From assembly GCA_028023455.1 (NCBI GenBank), contig JAQFVV010012398.1:7586682-7650681 (forward strand): 64,000 bases of DNA. Reading direction: 5' to 3'. The notes below the pieces were generated by a model. It was not told the DNA's origin. It ran no database searches and saw nothing but the letters and a program-made list of their open reading frames with translations. Position 1 is the first letter of the stretch, and the number at the start of each line of letters is the position of its first letter. A program made the translations under genes and the position numbers. This document shows, in pieces, positions 25,431 to 37,145 of the stretch. The DNA is from Epiperipatus broadwayi (taxonomy: Eukaryota; Onychophora; Udeonychophora; Euonychophora; Peripatidae).

Positions 25431-26212
25431 CTATGTGAGAATGACGAAGATAGGATAAGTTGATTTTTTTAAATGATATCATTTATGAAAATTCCCTTAT
25501 TCAAGTGCTCTGTATGTTCCTACAGCTAGATCATAATTATATTAAAAAATGGCTTTGAAATTAAATAATAGCTAAATGAGAACAGAAACTTTATCAATTA
25601 TATGTCAAATTCTAATGGTAATTAATATGAAAATATGCTAGCTTTGGAAAACGATGTCCTATAACTTGACCAACCCAATTCCTAATAATAATTAAAAGAA
25701 TATGTTCAGATTTTATTATCTCTCTATAATTTAATTACTTACTTTTATGGATTAGCATTAAAATTCACTGATAAAACTTGATCACATACTAAATATAAAA
25801 TAGAAACAATGGGAATATTTTATTGAATATAAACTATATTTACAAACTAACTAAATATAAAAATTTATTTAGTATCTTAAATCATTAATATTAAATAACA
25901 TAGCTGCTTATTAATATTTGTACAAGTAATCAGTGTAATTTCAATATGCTCAGGGTAAAATAATTATATTATCAAAATCAAGTATTGCACTGTGACCCAT
26001 ATGTATAGCTAAGTGATGTGATTCCAAAATTTAAAAAAAATTATGTCTCTTTAAATAAAAGTATTGGTTCATTTTTTATTTATAATATGTATTTTATCTT
26101 TTTTTTAGAATGGCAACAATAATATAAAATAAAACAATAACATCTTCAGTGACATTTGATCTTTATATTGCATTGATGTTCACATGAAGACCATTTATGT
26201 CTTAAGACTGAC

Positions 26213-26215
<3 letters not shown>
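25431..26215. other. AT-rich sequence, nothing recognised
   Basis: No open frame, repeat edge or RNA-like structure that I can support. Confidence 0.5.
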
Positions 26216-26243
<28 letters not shown>

Positions 26244-26269
26244 TGAGGATAATAATGATGATGATGATG

Positions 26270-26326
<57 letters not shown>

Positions 26327-26347
26327 GTTGTTGTTGTTGTTGTTGTT
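26216..26347. repeat. Compound microsatellite (AAAT, AAT, GAT, ATT, GTT)
   Basis: Successive runs of AAAT, AAT, GATGAT, a long ATT run of about 20 units, and GTT. The frame at 26,243-26,443 (poly-Ile, then poly-Val) is only a translation of this. Confidence 0.95.
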
Positions 26348-26889
26348 AAATCAGAGATTTATTCTTTGGGTAGAATTACATTAACCTCTCAATTAAAAAA
26401 ATATATAACAAAATTCTTTTCAGATCCTCTGTGTTTTTTCTGAACTACATTTCCCTGTTCTGGGATACTGAAATATGAATACTCTTAAAATAATCCCTTT
26501 TCTCTAATGAACAGCCTTTAAATATGGAAAAACACTGCTACATTAATCTACATTATTGTGGCTTTGACGGATATCTTTTTTTATTATATAATAAGTACTT
26601 ATAAAAATGGCACGGATGACTGTGATTATGCATGTAAATACTCTTAGATAAAACATTACAACAGCAAACCTACCTTTTAAATATATCTTATGATTACTGA
26701 ATGACTGCAAGTTAATTGCAAGTAAAATAGATACACTTCTTACAATATATACATATGCCATATATTAGATATATATGTGTGTTATGAGTATACCTGATAG
26801 GTAATTCTGATCTTTCATGAAATACTAAAGAAAAAAAAATGACAAGAAAAAACAAATGTGTATACACTTTAACCTTAATTACTTTCGGA

Positions 26890-28690
26890 GCATTAGAGAC
26901 ACGCTGATTTTTTAAATTTTAAATTTGTGTTTTTCATCCTCTACTAAAAATTTTGCAAAGCTTTTTGTTTTTACAGCTTTAAAATTCATGTATATTTATT
27001 TTCTAATATTTTAAATACAAAAAAAGTCAATAGATGGCTTGGATGATGGATACCCATTATATATTTTGCAATCTCAAACCTTGCATGTTCACTTCAAGAA
27101 AATATTATGGTCATTGAGAAAATATTACAGTGGTGTAAAAACTTTATTTTTTGGAAAGTTTATGATTATATTTGTAATCTAATTATATAATAATTATTAA
27201 AAATGAAAAATAAATATATTTATATATTCATTTTTTTACAGAAATGTTGTATTTTTAAATAATAAAAAAATATTTTTTTCTAAATATTGTTACTATAGAG
27301 ATTTAAATCAGAGAAACACTTCTGTCTACAAAATGAGGTCATTCACCTGATTGGTATTATATTTAGCAATATCATAAAAATTATGGAAAAGTTGTAAACT
27401 TTTAAAGCATAATTTGATAGATTTAGTAGTTATTAAAAAAAATTTGTTTAGATTTTTAAATCAAATTTGAAACAAGGAAAACTTCATTTGTTTTATAAAT
27501 TGAATCAACTTCCATCTAAAATTTGATGATGTGATTATGTTTTGTTTTTAATAAATATATTTATTAAAATAATTCCAGAAATCAAATATGATTTTTTAAA
27601 ATGTATTAAATTTCTAAACAAATATATCTATTGAATGAGGTCAAATTTATTATATTCGGGTAAATAATAAAGGTTTAATAACAAAATGAAAGTTGAAATT
27701 TTAAATCTATTAAATCTAGTGAGAACAAAGAAAACTGTCAGAAAAATAGTGAGATTCAGTAGAGATAATCTTAAACATTAACTACTTTATTTTTCCACTA
27801 ACATTCTGACAGATTCCTTTGTTCTCACTAATTTAAGCTTTCAACTTTCATTTTGATATTAATCTACTATTATTTATCAGAATATAGTAAATTTGATCAC
27901 ATTCAATAGATACTTTTGTTTAGAAATAAAATAAAGTTTAAAAAAGCACATTTTATTAATGGAATTATTTTAAAAATTATATTTGGGTCAAAACAAAATG
28001 CTGACACATCATCACATTTCAGGTAAATCTGATGCAATTTACAAAATAAATGAAATCTTCTTTGTTTAATGTTTGTTTTAAATCTGAATGAATTATTTTT
28101 AATAACTATTAAACCTATCAATTTATGCTTTAAAAGTTTATAATTTTTTCATAATTTTTATGATATTGCTAAATATAATAACAATCAGGTGAGTGATCTC
28201 ATTTCTAGACAGCAATGTTTCCCATGATTATAATCTCTGTACTAATAATATTCAGAAGAAAATAGTTTTTTATATTTAAAAGTAAAACATTTCTGTGAAA
28301 AAATAAATATGTAATAATATTTATTTTTGATTTTTAATAATTTTTACACAATTATGACACAAATATAATCATAAACTTTCCATAAAATCAAGTTTTTAGA
28401 CCATCATATTTTCTCAATGATTGTAATATTTCCCTGAAGTACACTCAGAAAAATTCAAGATCACCAAATATACAATGTCTACTCATCATTTGCATGGTTT
28501 CAGTTCTTTTGTAATACTGATTATTTGATTTTTCCACCATCTTTTGAATTTTTTTTCTATTTGAAATATTAGAAAATCACTATACATGAATTTTAAAGCC
28601 ATATAAAAAAAAGTTCTCACAATTTTCACTAGGAAAAAAATGCAAATTTTATTTCTAGAAATCTCACATGAAGCTTGACTGTCGGGATAA
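26890..28690. repeat. Large diverged palindrome, about 1.8 kb
   Basis: The arms meet near 27,765 (GAACAAAGAAAACTGTCAGA against TCTGACAGATTCCTTTGTTC). They stay colinear out to about 26,890 and 28,690: the outer left CTTTAAAATTCATGTATA (about 26,979) pairs with TATACATGAATTTTAAAG (about 28,582). The middle left GAGGTCATTCACCTGATTG (about 27,338) pairs with CAATCAGGTGAGTGATCTC (about 28,183). The arms differ by many substitutions and indels, so this is old. Minus-strand frames in the right arm (28,486-28,713 and 27,903-28,121) and their partly kept counterparts in the left arm suggest that the duplicated unit once carried coding sequence; I do not recognise it. Confidence 0.85.
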
Positions 28691-29384
28691 AAAAACCAAT
28701 TAATTATACTCAATAGGTCTTCTCTTATATTTTCTTATTTTTTATTAATAAGACAACAGTTATTTGAAGAGTCTCTGTTTAATCATGTCTTGACTCTATT
28801 AACATTCTAATGAAGCCTCCCATTTATGATCATGTGAATTTTTTGGAATAGTTTGAGCAGGTTTTGAAGTATTATTTCTGCACATCAGGATAAGATAAAT
28901 AGATAAAAGTGATCATAGTTATACTGAAATGCTCCTCCCATCATAGTGTTGTATTTCTTTCTCTAGTCAAGAATATCTAGTTGTTTAATACAATTTCTTT
29001 TCTTTTTACAGATGCATGTTTGTTGATGATCTTTCATTTGGTGTAAATTGCTAGATATAAGCCAAGGGGAATTAAGACTTCAGCTAGTTGGTTTTCTCTA
29101 CTCATTCATCTTTTCATCTATTTTCAGATCAAACAGAATTCTTTTATTTTTAAATAAATAAGATAAATTAACAAGAGTAAAACTTTTTCTAGTCTTTTGT
29201 ATGCAGAAAAAATCATAAAAGTAAACAAGTTAAAATCACAATCTTTTTATATCCTTTCTCTTTATTGCATCATTGAACTCTACAGTATTTTTAGCTTTAT
29301 ATCCTCTCAAAAAATATTTACATGATGTGATTTACGTTGTTACATGTAGATCATTTAAATGTTTATTACAAAGTATATAAAAAA
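28691..29384. other. AT-rich sequence, nothing recognised
   Basis: No frame of interest, and no repeat partner noticed in the window. Confidence 0.45.
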
Positions 29385-29610
29385 GGAGTTTCTTTACTTT
29401 GTTAAATAAAATATCAGTCTTTTTAATAAATATACTACAGTAAATAATTGGACTGATTAATATTCACACTCTCTGCATTATATATTCAAGACAATTTTCT
29501 TTATATATAAAGAGAACCAATAGAAAAGTTATCCATTTTCTTGTTATTGTATTGTATCATATTACTATAAAAGCATTTACTATTTAAAAATGATTCTATA
29601 TTTTTAACAA
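29385..29610 (-). repeat. Dispersed repeat F, copy 2 (inverted)
   Basis: TATTCACACTCTCTGCATTA, AAGAGAACCAATAGAAAAG and AAAGCATTTACTATTTAAAA are the reverse complement of the copy at 19,535-19,775, in the same order. It abuts the repeat cluster at 29,615-30,545. Confidence 0.75.
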
Positions 29611-29614
29611 ATAG

Positions 29615-30545
29615 TATATTTTTATTTTTAAAAAATCACAATCATATAGATGATAATAAAGTAACCAATGAAAATAGTAAACTTAAAAAAAAAAATAATT
29701 TAAAAGGAGAAGCTTTTCTAAGTTTGTTTTTATATGAAGACTAACGTGTTATAGTAAATATATACATATTTTAAAGAAACAAAGCTCGTAATTATTCCTA
29801 TGTTCCTTACTTTAAAATAGATTCTTCACCAAAAATCAACCATTATAAATTAATAATTTTTAACAGATATTATTGTTGAAATATTTTAAGACTGACAAAA
29901 TATCTGTTATATTTTTATTTTTTAAAAAAATGTAGTAATGTGATAATAAACAGTAATCAATGAAAATAATAAACTGTAAACACTTTCTGAATTCAAAAGG
30001 AAAATTTCTTCTGAATGCAATTTATTAGTCTTAATAATTTTTAATAAATATTATTATTGAAATATTTTAAATATATGGAAATGTCTTATATTTTTATTTG
30101 TTGTAAATCTTTAGTCTCTATATAAAAAGAAAAGATTGCATTTAGAAAAGGTTTCTCTTTTGAATGCAAAAAGTGTTTACAGTTTATTATTTTCATTGTT
30201 CATCATTAGCTTACTATATTTTTTCTAAAATAAAAATATAATACATTTTTTCACATATTTAAAATATTTCAACTATAACAACTGTTAAAAGTTATTAAAG
30301 TATAACTTTTGATTTTTAGTGGAAGGGTATATTATAAAGTAAGAAATGGTATGAGTTTTGTTCCATCAGTATATATATTGTAGTCCTTTTGTCTGTATAT
30401 AAGAAGAAAAAATGCATTTAGAAAAGGTTTCCCTTTAAATTCCAAAAGTATTTTCAGTTTACTATTTTTATTGGTCACTATTATCATCTGACTGTGATTT
30501 TTCTAAAATAAAAATATAATAGATATTTCCACAAACTTAAAATGT
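29615..30545. repeat. Cluster of four related ~120-bp units, two direct then two inverted
   Basis: Each unit contains TATATTTTTATTTT(T)AAAAAA, a GATAATAAA-GTAA-CAATGAAAAT-GTAAAC core and an AAAAGG...GAATGCAAT end. Two lie in + orientation (about 29,615-29,725 and 29,910-30,030) and two inverted (about 30,140-30,245 and 30,410-30,525). The whole is an imperfect nested foldback centred near 30,090. Confidence 0.7.
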
Positions 30546-32269
30546 ACATATTTGTGTGTGTGTGGAATTTATTATTTCTAATGTATAATTTTCTTCTTCT
30601 CTATATGCACAAACAAGTGTATATATAGAAGAACATACTACATTACATTTATATTAAAATAGATGCAATTCAGTAGTTTGCAGAAAGGCGGAAAGAAATA
30701 GCAGTTTATTGAAGAAATTATGTATATATTATGAGATGAAGATTTATATGAGAGAAATGAGATTATATCCATGTAAACAGAGATAACTTGTTGCTTTTGA
30801 TGTTACTAGAAAGCTATCAATTATTACTAATTGGCAATCCCTGAGGCTAAAATAGTTTTCTCATTAACCATTGTTAATGTGAAATGAGGTCCAATTTAAA
30901 CTCCTGAGAGTTGTATATGTTGAATTAAATATTTTCCTGGATTGCTATTATAATAAAATATAGAAATGAAGAGCTTTATATCCATGTAAATGAAGATAAC
31001 TTATACTTTTTGATGTTGCCAAAAACTATCAATTTATATTTAAAATTAATTTAAACCTTTCCTAAGAGTTGTATATATTGATATTAAATATTTTCATGGA
31101 TTGTTATTTAGAAACACAAATATTAGCTAGAAATGAAGTAAAATAGATGAGGAAATTTATTTGTATTCTTCATTTAATATAGAAAATATCCTGAACCTAA
31201 TTCTTTATTAATAATTAAAATGATGACAATGATCAAATCATAAGTTCATATTTTATAAATATCATATTGACAAATTCTAAAATGAACATGTATTATATTT
31301 TATGATCATAGACATTATACTACCTTCTATATAAGAGTCAGACCAAAAGTCATAGCATCAATTAGCTTATTTATAATAGGGTAAAACAAAATCTTAGAAT
31401 GCCCTTTTCATTTATTAAAGATTAAATATGATTGGGTATTACCCTCATATTATATTCTTATTTCAGATGTTAACATATCAACATATGCTTTTACAGCATA
31501 AACGCACCCAGAAACATGAACAAGCTATAAATGTAATACACTGAAAATGAGACAAAACTTAAATAAGAATGGGATGGACCCCATACTTTGTATTAAGTAA
31601 CAAAAACTGATAGTTTATTAAAACAGTTTGATTAATTAAAAATACCTCATGGTTACATGCATATACAGATATAATAAAAATAAATCCCCCTACTGATATA
31701 TCAGAAAAAATATTATATTGACATATTTAGTTCAAATAAAACAGAAAAAACTAATTAATTCAGAATATAATGGGTAATACATCATCTAATTTTCCATACC
31801 ACTCTATGGCGCTGTTGCTAATGAAAAACAATTAGATATAACGTTACCGGGCTGTTTTGACACTTTGTTTGATTTATGGTTTTTTTAATTTTTGGATATG
31901 CTTGATTTTGATGATTTTTGTTGTTGCTGTTGCTTTTTTTTTTGTAACCAGTTTGATGTATATTTCTTAAAAATAAAATAATGGTATTTTTTGTTTATTT
32001 ATTTTTTTTATTTTGGTTTTTTTAAAATATTCTGTCTTTTTTTTTTTTTATTATTTAAAAAACAAACATTTCTTTTTGTTTCCGGTCTTTTTTTTATTTT
32101 ATTTTTTAAAGAAACTTTTTTTGTTGTTGTTGTTGTTCCAAGTCTTTTTGAAAAATATTGTTTTTAATGAAGAAACTTTTTGTTCTTTTTGATTGAGAAA
32201 CAACAAGGCTTTCTCGACAGACCTCTCTAAGACCTGTTGTCATATTCTTTATGGCATTTTGACACCTTT
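30546..32269. other. AT-rich sequence, nothing recognised
   Basis: A weak direct duplication is visible (GTTGTATAT-TTGA-ATTAAATATTTTC at about 30,911 and 31,070, both after GATAACTT and GATGTTGC-like sequence). No genes. Confidence 0.45.
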
Positions 32270-32740
32270 CCAACTCAGCTGTAATATGCTTCACTGTAAG
32301 CTGATCCCGGCTTCAATAAGAATTAATTAGCCATACTGCTTGTGAAAAAGTGATTCACAGGCAGCCCTCAAAGATCGTCCCATGAGCGAGCAAATGGAAC
32401 CCCTTCGTCGCCATTGATGCGATTGACATTCCATTTCAGATGTTTGACAATGTCTTAATTTAATTTAACCACCACAAAGACAGTATTTCTGGGTGGGTAA
32501 AATATTTTTCTTTTGGGGGGGGGGGGTTGAAGCAAGTCCACCACATCTGCTTCTGAAGCAGGTCAATCTCAAAAGTACAATGCTGAACAGTCGTCTGCCA
32601 TTGAACTGTTTTGATCTCGAAAAAGTCTTGGAAAGTGCACGACTTGATCGTGAACTTTGCCGAAATATGATTTCCACTCCTCATTTTGTGAATTCTGACC
32701 CCTGACAATGAAAGTAGGGCCATTTGACAATTCATTACAG
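32270..32740. other. Segment with raised G+C, unrecognised
   Basis: This stretch is plainly richer in G+C than its flanks and open in more than one frame (minus 32,460-32,735, 91 codons; plus 32,493-32,705, 70 codons). It contains a run of about 13 G (32,515-32,527). It could be the remains of a mobile element or a processed gene. No domain motif is visible in any frame, so no function is given. Confidence 0.4.
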
Positions 32741-34856
32741 TTTTGACAAACTCACATCAATTACAATACATTTAAGCTGCCAAAAAAAAAATCCGTTCTA
32801 ATAGACTTTTTGTCATTACAACTACAGAAATCTTCATATCATACACTGTCCAATAGTCAAGAGTAATGTCTATAGAAAGTGTCACATACTCATCACTAAT
32901 AAGGTTCAACATGCTAGAGATGTTGGGGTAAGGGTGCACTTCAACATCTTAGTGTTTGAACAGTTTACAGGCCGTAAGATCTATGAGCGGCCTTGTAAAC
33001 AGCATATTTATGTGCTTTAGAATAGAAACAGTGCCACCAGGTGGTGTGGATCAATAGATGATATATTACCATATAATGTTTAGCTCTTAATCAATTTATT
33101 CTACATATTGAAGCTACACATATATACATATTATATATATATATATGTTTGCATCAGCATTCACTATTGTATCGGAATAAGTATATGCCATTACATTTCT
33201 TTCAAATAAAAGTAAAAAATATATATAAAATCACCCTCGAGTAGAAATATATGTATTAAAAAAGGGGGAATTTAATAATTTGATTCGAATTAATGTATAT
33301 AATGCACAGATGGCAAACTAATTATATAATTTAAAGTTAAAATCTAAAAACTAGATTCTTTTTAATATAAAAGAATTTTTTTTAAAAAATGCTGTTAATT
33401 AGTTATTTTTATTCTTAGAATTGAAATGATTTTCTATTGACATAATTGCAAACAGGCCCATGGGCATATAGTCAGATAAGAGATAAATTAAAAAAAAAAT
33501 ACTAGTGATAGGAGTTCATGGAAATAAAATAAAAAAACCTTTGAAGGGAGAAGATATTTTGGATTGCTCTTGCTGATTGTGTATTGTTAAGTATATTTAG
33601 AGGTGTATTGTGGATCTCCAAAATGTAGGGGTCAGCAATAATTTATGTTTCCCGTATTTGAAGCAGCTGAAGCGGTCTCCAGAATAGGATGGTTCCTGGA
33701 AAATAGTCAGCAACAGACTTCTCTCCATCTAGAAGAATAGGAAATGGAAAGAACTTTGAATTCTACCATGCATCAAGGATTACAAAGATGGACTTTACCT
33801 ATAGCATTGGAAAATATAAACTTTTCTTTTAAACGAAGTAGGAACATTAATCATATAATGCGAACTTTTTCCAGTATTTTAAGTGTCACTTAACTTTTAA
33901 AAGAAATCTCTTATCTGATTAAATTTTAAATTATTTATCTATTTTCTTTTTTTTAAAAATATGCTTAATATCATTTCCATTCTGTAATTTCTTTTAAATT
34001 AATTATTTAAAGTTAGTGTGAATGGCTGCATAGATTCGTAAGATTGTTAGTTTAAAGTGTGTTAATTTTGGGCTAATTGTTTCATAGTTGGATCGGTGCT
34101 GGTGGATAGATGTATGGATGTTTTATGTCAATGTAACTTGAGTAGGTGCATTGGATACTCATTCCCTTGTACCGCATTAGTATACAAGATATGATACCCA
34201 CCTGAACATATGACCCAAAAGAGTAGTCATCACATTGTTGTCAATGGTCGTAGATGTATTTCCTATGCCATAGACTTTCTTACACTCTGACTGGGACAGT
34301 AAGCCAGCAAAGACCACTATCACCATTTACAGAGCTTCTCATATAATTTCGTTCTTGTATCATGGGGAAGATGCTCATTCCTTTTCACCATGATTCGTTA
34401 TTTTTCTAATGATATTATGCTACAGATGTAAAATTCCTGTTAGCATGATTGTGTTATGCTAATAATCTCATTTTGCATTGTCACATCGGTATAACAGTAA
34501 GCTAGTGTTGGTTTAAATGCGAGATTTTTGGCCTAAGATTAAAAGGGATTGGGTTGGTTATTGCATAATCTATGTAGCATGTTCACACTTAATAAAATAG
34601 AAAAATTGTAATTAAATCTATTAAATGCTTCCATCTAATCCAAATCAAATATATTTAGTTGATTTAATTTTCAGAATTTTTTTAATGCGTGTGTGCATTA
34701 TAGTAAAATGTTTTGTTGAATTAATTTTGGCAGTAACTTATTTTATATATTTTATTAATATTTAAAAGTAAGCATTAGAAATTTGAATATACAGTATATT
34801 TTAAGCTCAGCTTCTCCCTGAGCTAGTGACTAGTACTTTTAGTTTGATAAAAAGGT
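32741..34856. other. AT-rich sequence with a mixed-composition patch at 34.08-34.5 kb
   Basis: The patch (from GGATCGGTGCTGGTGGATAG to AGCTTCTCATATAATTTCG) has intermediate G+C and no open frame. It is probably an old repeat with no other copy in this window. Confidence 0.35.
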
Positions 34857-34948
34857 AACCTCTCCCAATCTTATCTGCCTACTGTATAAATTTTCCAGGT
34901 TCAAATGGCCTGGTGGTGCCTGGTATGGCAGATTACATTGGGGAGGTT
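34857..34948. other. 92-base imperfect hairpin
   Basis: AACCTCTCCCAATCTTATCT GCC pairs with GGCAGATTACATTGGGGAGG TT. The loop holds a second dyad, CCAGGTTCAAATGGCCTGG, which includes a B-box-like GGTTCAAAT. It may be a structured RNA, a small foldback or a SINE head. Only the structure is seen. Confidence 0.5.
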
Positions 34949-35975
34949 CCCCGACTCTTATACTATGGTTTAACTAAAGATCCTGAGTCCAACCACAGTG
35001 AATGTAGGCTAAATTTTAATTAAATAGAAACTTTAAAACATTCCATAAATTTTATGAAATAAAATTAAAAGATTTTATTTTAGATAATAAAATAAAATTC
35101 CTAGAATCACAGAACTCATTAGTGAAAAAGATTAGTTAGCTAGGAATAATTAATTAAAAACACTGTAATTAAAAATAAAATAGCAGAATAATGGCATTGG
35201 AATGTAAGATGGCAAACAAGTAAGGTATAAATTGAGAACTTGTGTATTGTTCTCTTTCTTTTACCTGACTCAGCTCTACTGCTTGGACTGAAAAACAGCC
35301 ACAAAGATATTTTTATTGGAGAAAAAATATAGTTAACTTTTTGAAAAGAGCTCTCTGCAACTAAGAAAATATCTTATCCTCCTGCTGAATAATTTCTTAA
35401 GCCACTAGCCTTCTATAGACAAGAAGAAAAAGAACTTAAAATGGGGGCTGTAGGTAAAATGGCGGAGTAGACTTTTCTCTCTATCTCTCGATCATTTTCC
35501 TGTCTGCTGGAGTTTGAAAGATGTAACCCAAGAAATGTAGAGTGCTAGAACAATTTTACCTGACAAATTCCTACTGCTATAAATGGATAACCGAGGACAG
35601 AAATCACCCTAAGCCATCAGTACAAACTGCTGACCAGAATGTCTTCATGGCTATCTAATAAAGACGTACGCAATTTTAAATGGTTATTGGTAACTTTAAT
35701 TTTCACTTATATTTTATTTTGGCTTAAATCATAAACTTAAGTCATTTATGTATTATAAGTATAATGTGTTCATATATATATATAGCCTGATAATTTTTAA
35801 CATTTTTATTCTTACTTTTTTTTGACCAGTATACTAGCGATTCTTAATCCTTTAATATATATGTAATGTATTTTTTTATTTATTAATGGATTGCCAATAT
35901 ACATTACTTGAATTGTATACTACTTATATTTTTTTAAAGAAAGAAACATGATTTCTTTCTTATGGCTTGGCATAA
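34949..35975. other. AT-rich sequence, nothing recognised
   Basis: Contains GTAAAATGGCGGAGTAGAC (about 35,454) in a slightly G+C-richer context but no frame. No gene supported. Confidence 0.4.
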
Positions 35976-37145
35976 ACATATGAGTAAAACTGACTTTTAG
36001 CAGCCACAACATTTCGCCCACTATTTAAAAAAAAAACTGAACTATATTTTTTTGTACTAATTGTATCTAACTATACTAAGTGTATCTAACTATAAATAAA
36101 CTATATCTAATTATAAATGTTTTTACATAAAGGTTAATAATAAAAAAAATTAACTTATATTTTAATGCATAGTTTAGAGCTATACACATGAGGAAATTCA
36201 CGAAAATGGTGTCATGTTCATGCATACTCCTAAATGCAAATTCCTGCAGGTAGGATGGATGAAAGAAGTATGATTCATCGATCTCCACTATCCGTGGTTC
36301 ACCATTGTCATCAAATCTGCCGACAAGTGCTGGATTTCTGCCGAAATATATAGCACATTCTTCACAGTAAAAATGACACTAGTCTATGACCATTCACTTG
36401 CTAACCTCAGTCTCATGAACAATAAAGTGCATCGGCAAATTATTCACCCAACAAAATGTTATATCAACAATGGTGTTGAAAGACAGATGGCTTTGGGGAA
36501 AAAATGACCCACTTCTTATTCCAGAGTTTGAAATTGTTCAAGCAGACAACATGTATTCCAGCCTTCTGCCAGGACAGCTGCAACATTTAAAATTTCATTT
36601 TGAGAAACCAAAGAAGTGATAGAAATTTGTCTGCAAAAATTACATGTGGCAAAAGTAATTCATAATTTTGACAGCAGGGACTTCTTTTATGACACTTGTT
36701 AAGTTTTGACACATAACCTAGCACAAAATTGCACATAAAAATGTAATTTTTTTTTAATGTTATTTATTAACCTTCATTGTAAAAAATACATTTATAATTA
36801 AATATACTTTACAATTACATAGTAATAATAATGTAGTTTGAACCACAGATAGTGGAGATCGATGAATTGTACTTCTTTCATCCACCCTACCTGCAGGAAT
36901 TTGCATTTAGGGGTATGCACAAACATGACACCGTTTTCGTGAATTTCCTCATGTGCATAGCGCAAAACAACGTATAAAAATGTAAGTTGGTTTTTTTTTT
37001 ATTAACCTTCATGTAAAAACATTTATAGTTAGATATAGTTTATTTATAGTTAGATACACTTAGTATAAAAAAATATAGTTCTGTTTTTTAAAAAATAGAG
37101 GGTGAAATGTTGTTGCCGCTAAAAGTCAGTTTTACCAACATATGT
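35976..37145. mobile_element. Merlin-type DNA transposon remnant as a foldback
   Basis: The arms 35,976-36,305 and 36,838-37,145 are inverted copies, from ACATATGAGTAAAACTGACT / AGTCAGTTTTACCAACATATGT inward to GATCTCCACTATC-GTGGTTC / GAACCACAGATAGTGGAGATC. Each arm encodes the same transposase piece, EPRIVEIDESYFFHPSYLQE on the minus strand and EPQIVEIDELYFFHPPYLQE on the plus strand. The middle section (36,306-36,837) continues this reading upstream on the minus strand. The arrangement suggests a Merlin element converted to a foldback by inverted duplication of its distal part. Confidence 0.8.
36076..36600 (-). pseudogene. Merlin (ISXO2-like DDE) transposase pseudogene
   Basis: Minus-strand readings, in order: RSGSFFPQSHLSF (about 36,520-36,480), TIVDITFCWVNNLPMHFIVH and ETEVSK (to about 36,398), VID then a stop where Merlin has W, CHFYCEECAIYFGRNPALVG, then EPRIVEIDESYFFHPSYLQE. 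This fits the Merlin layout SIR-GS-F--S-L, HET-VSK-TVIDW--F-REVC, and VEIDES, the first catalytic Asp region. The usual K-Y-RGR after VEIDES is not seen, and later DDE motifs are absent. There are stops in the frame and frameshifts in the N-terminal part. The element cannot be autonomous. Confidence 0.8.

Noticed and set aside
26243-26443. Poly-Ile/Val frame
   Set aside because: Translation of the ATT/GTT microsatellite.
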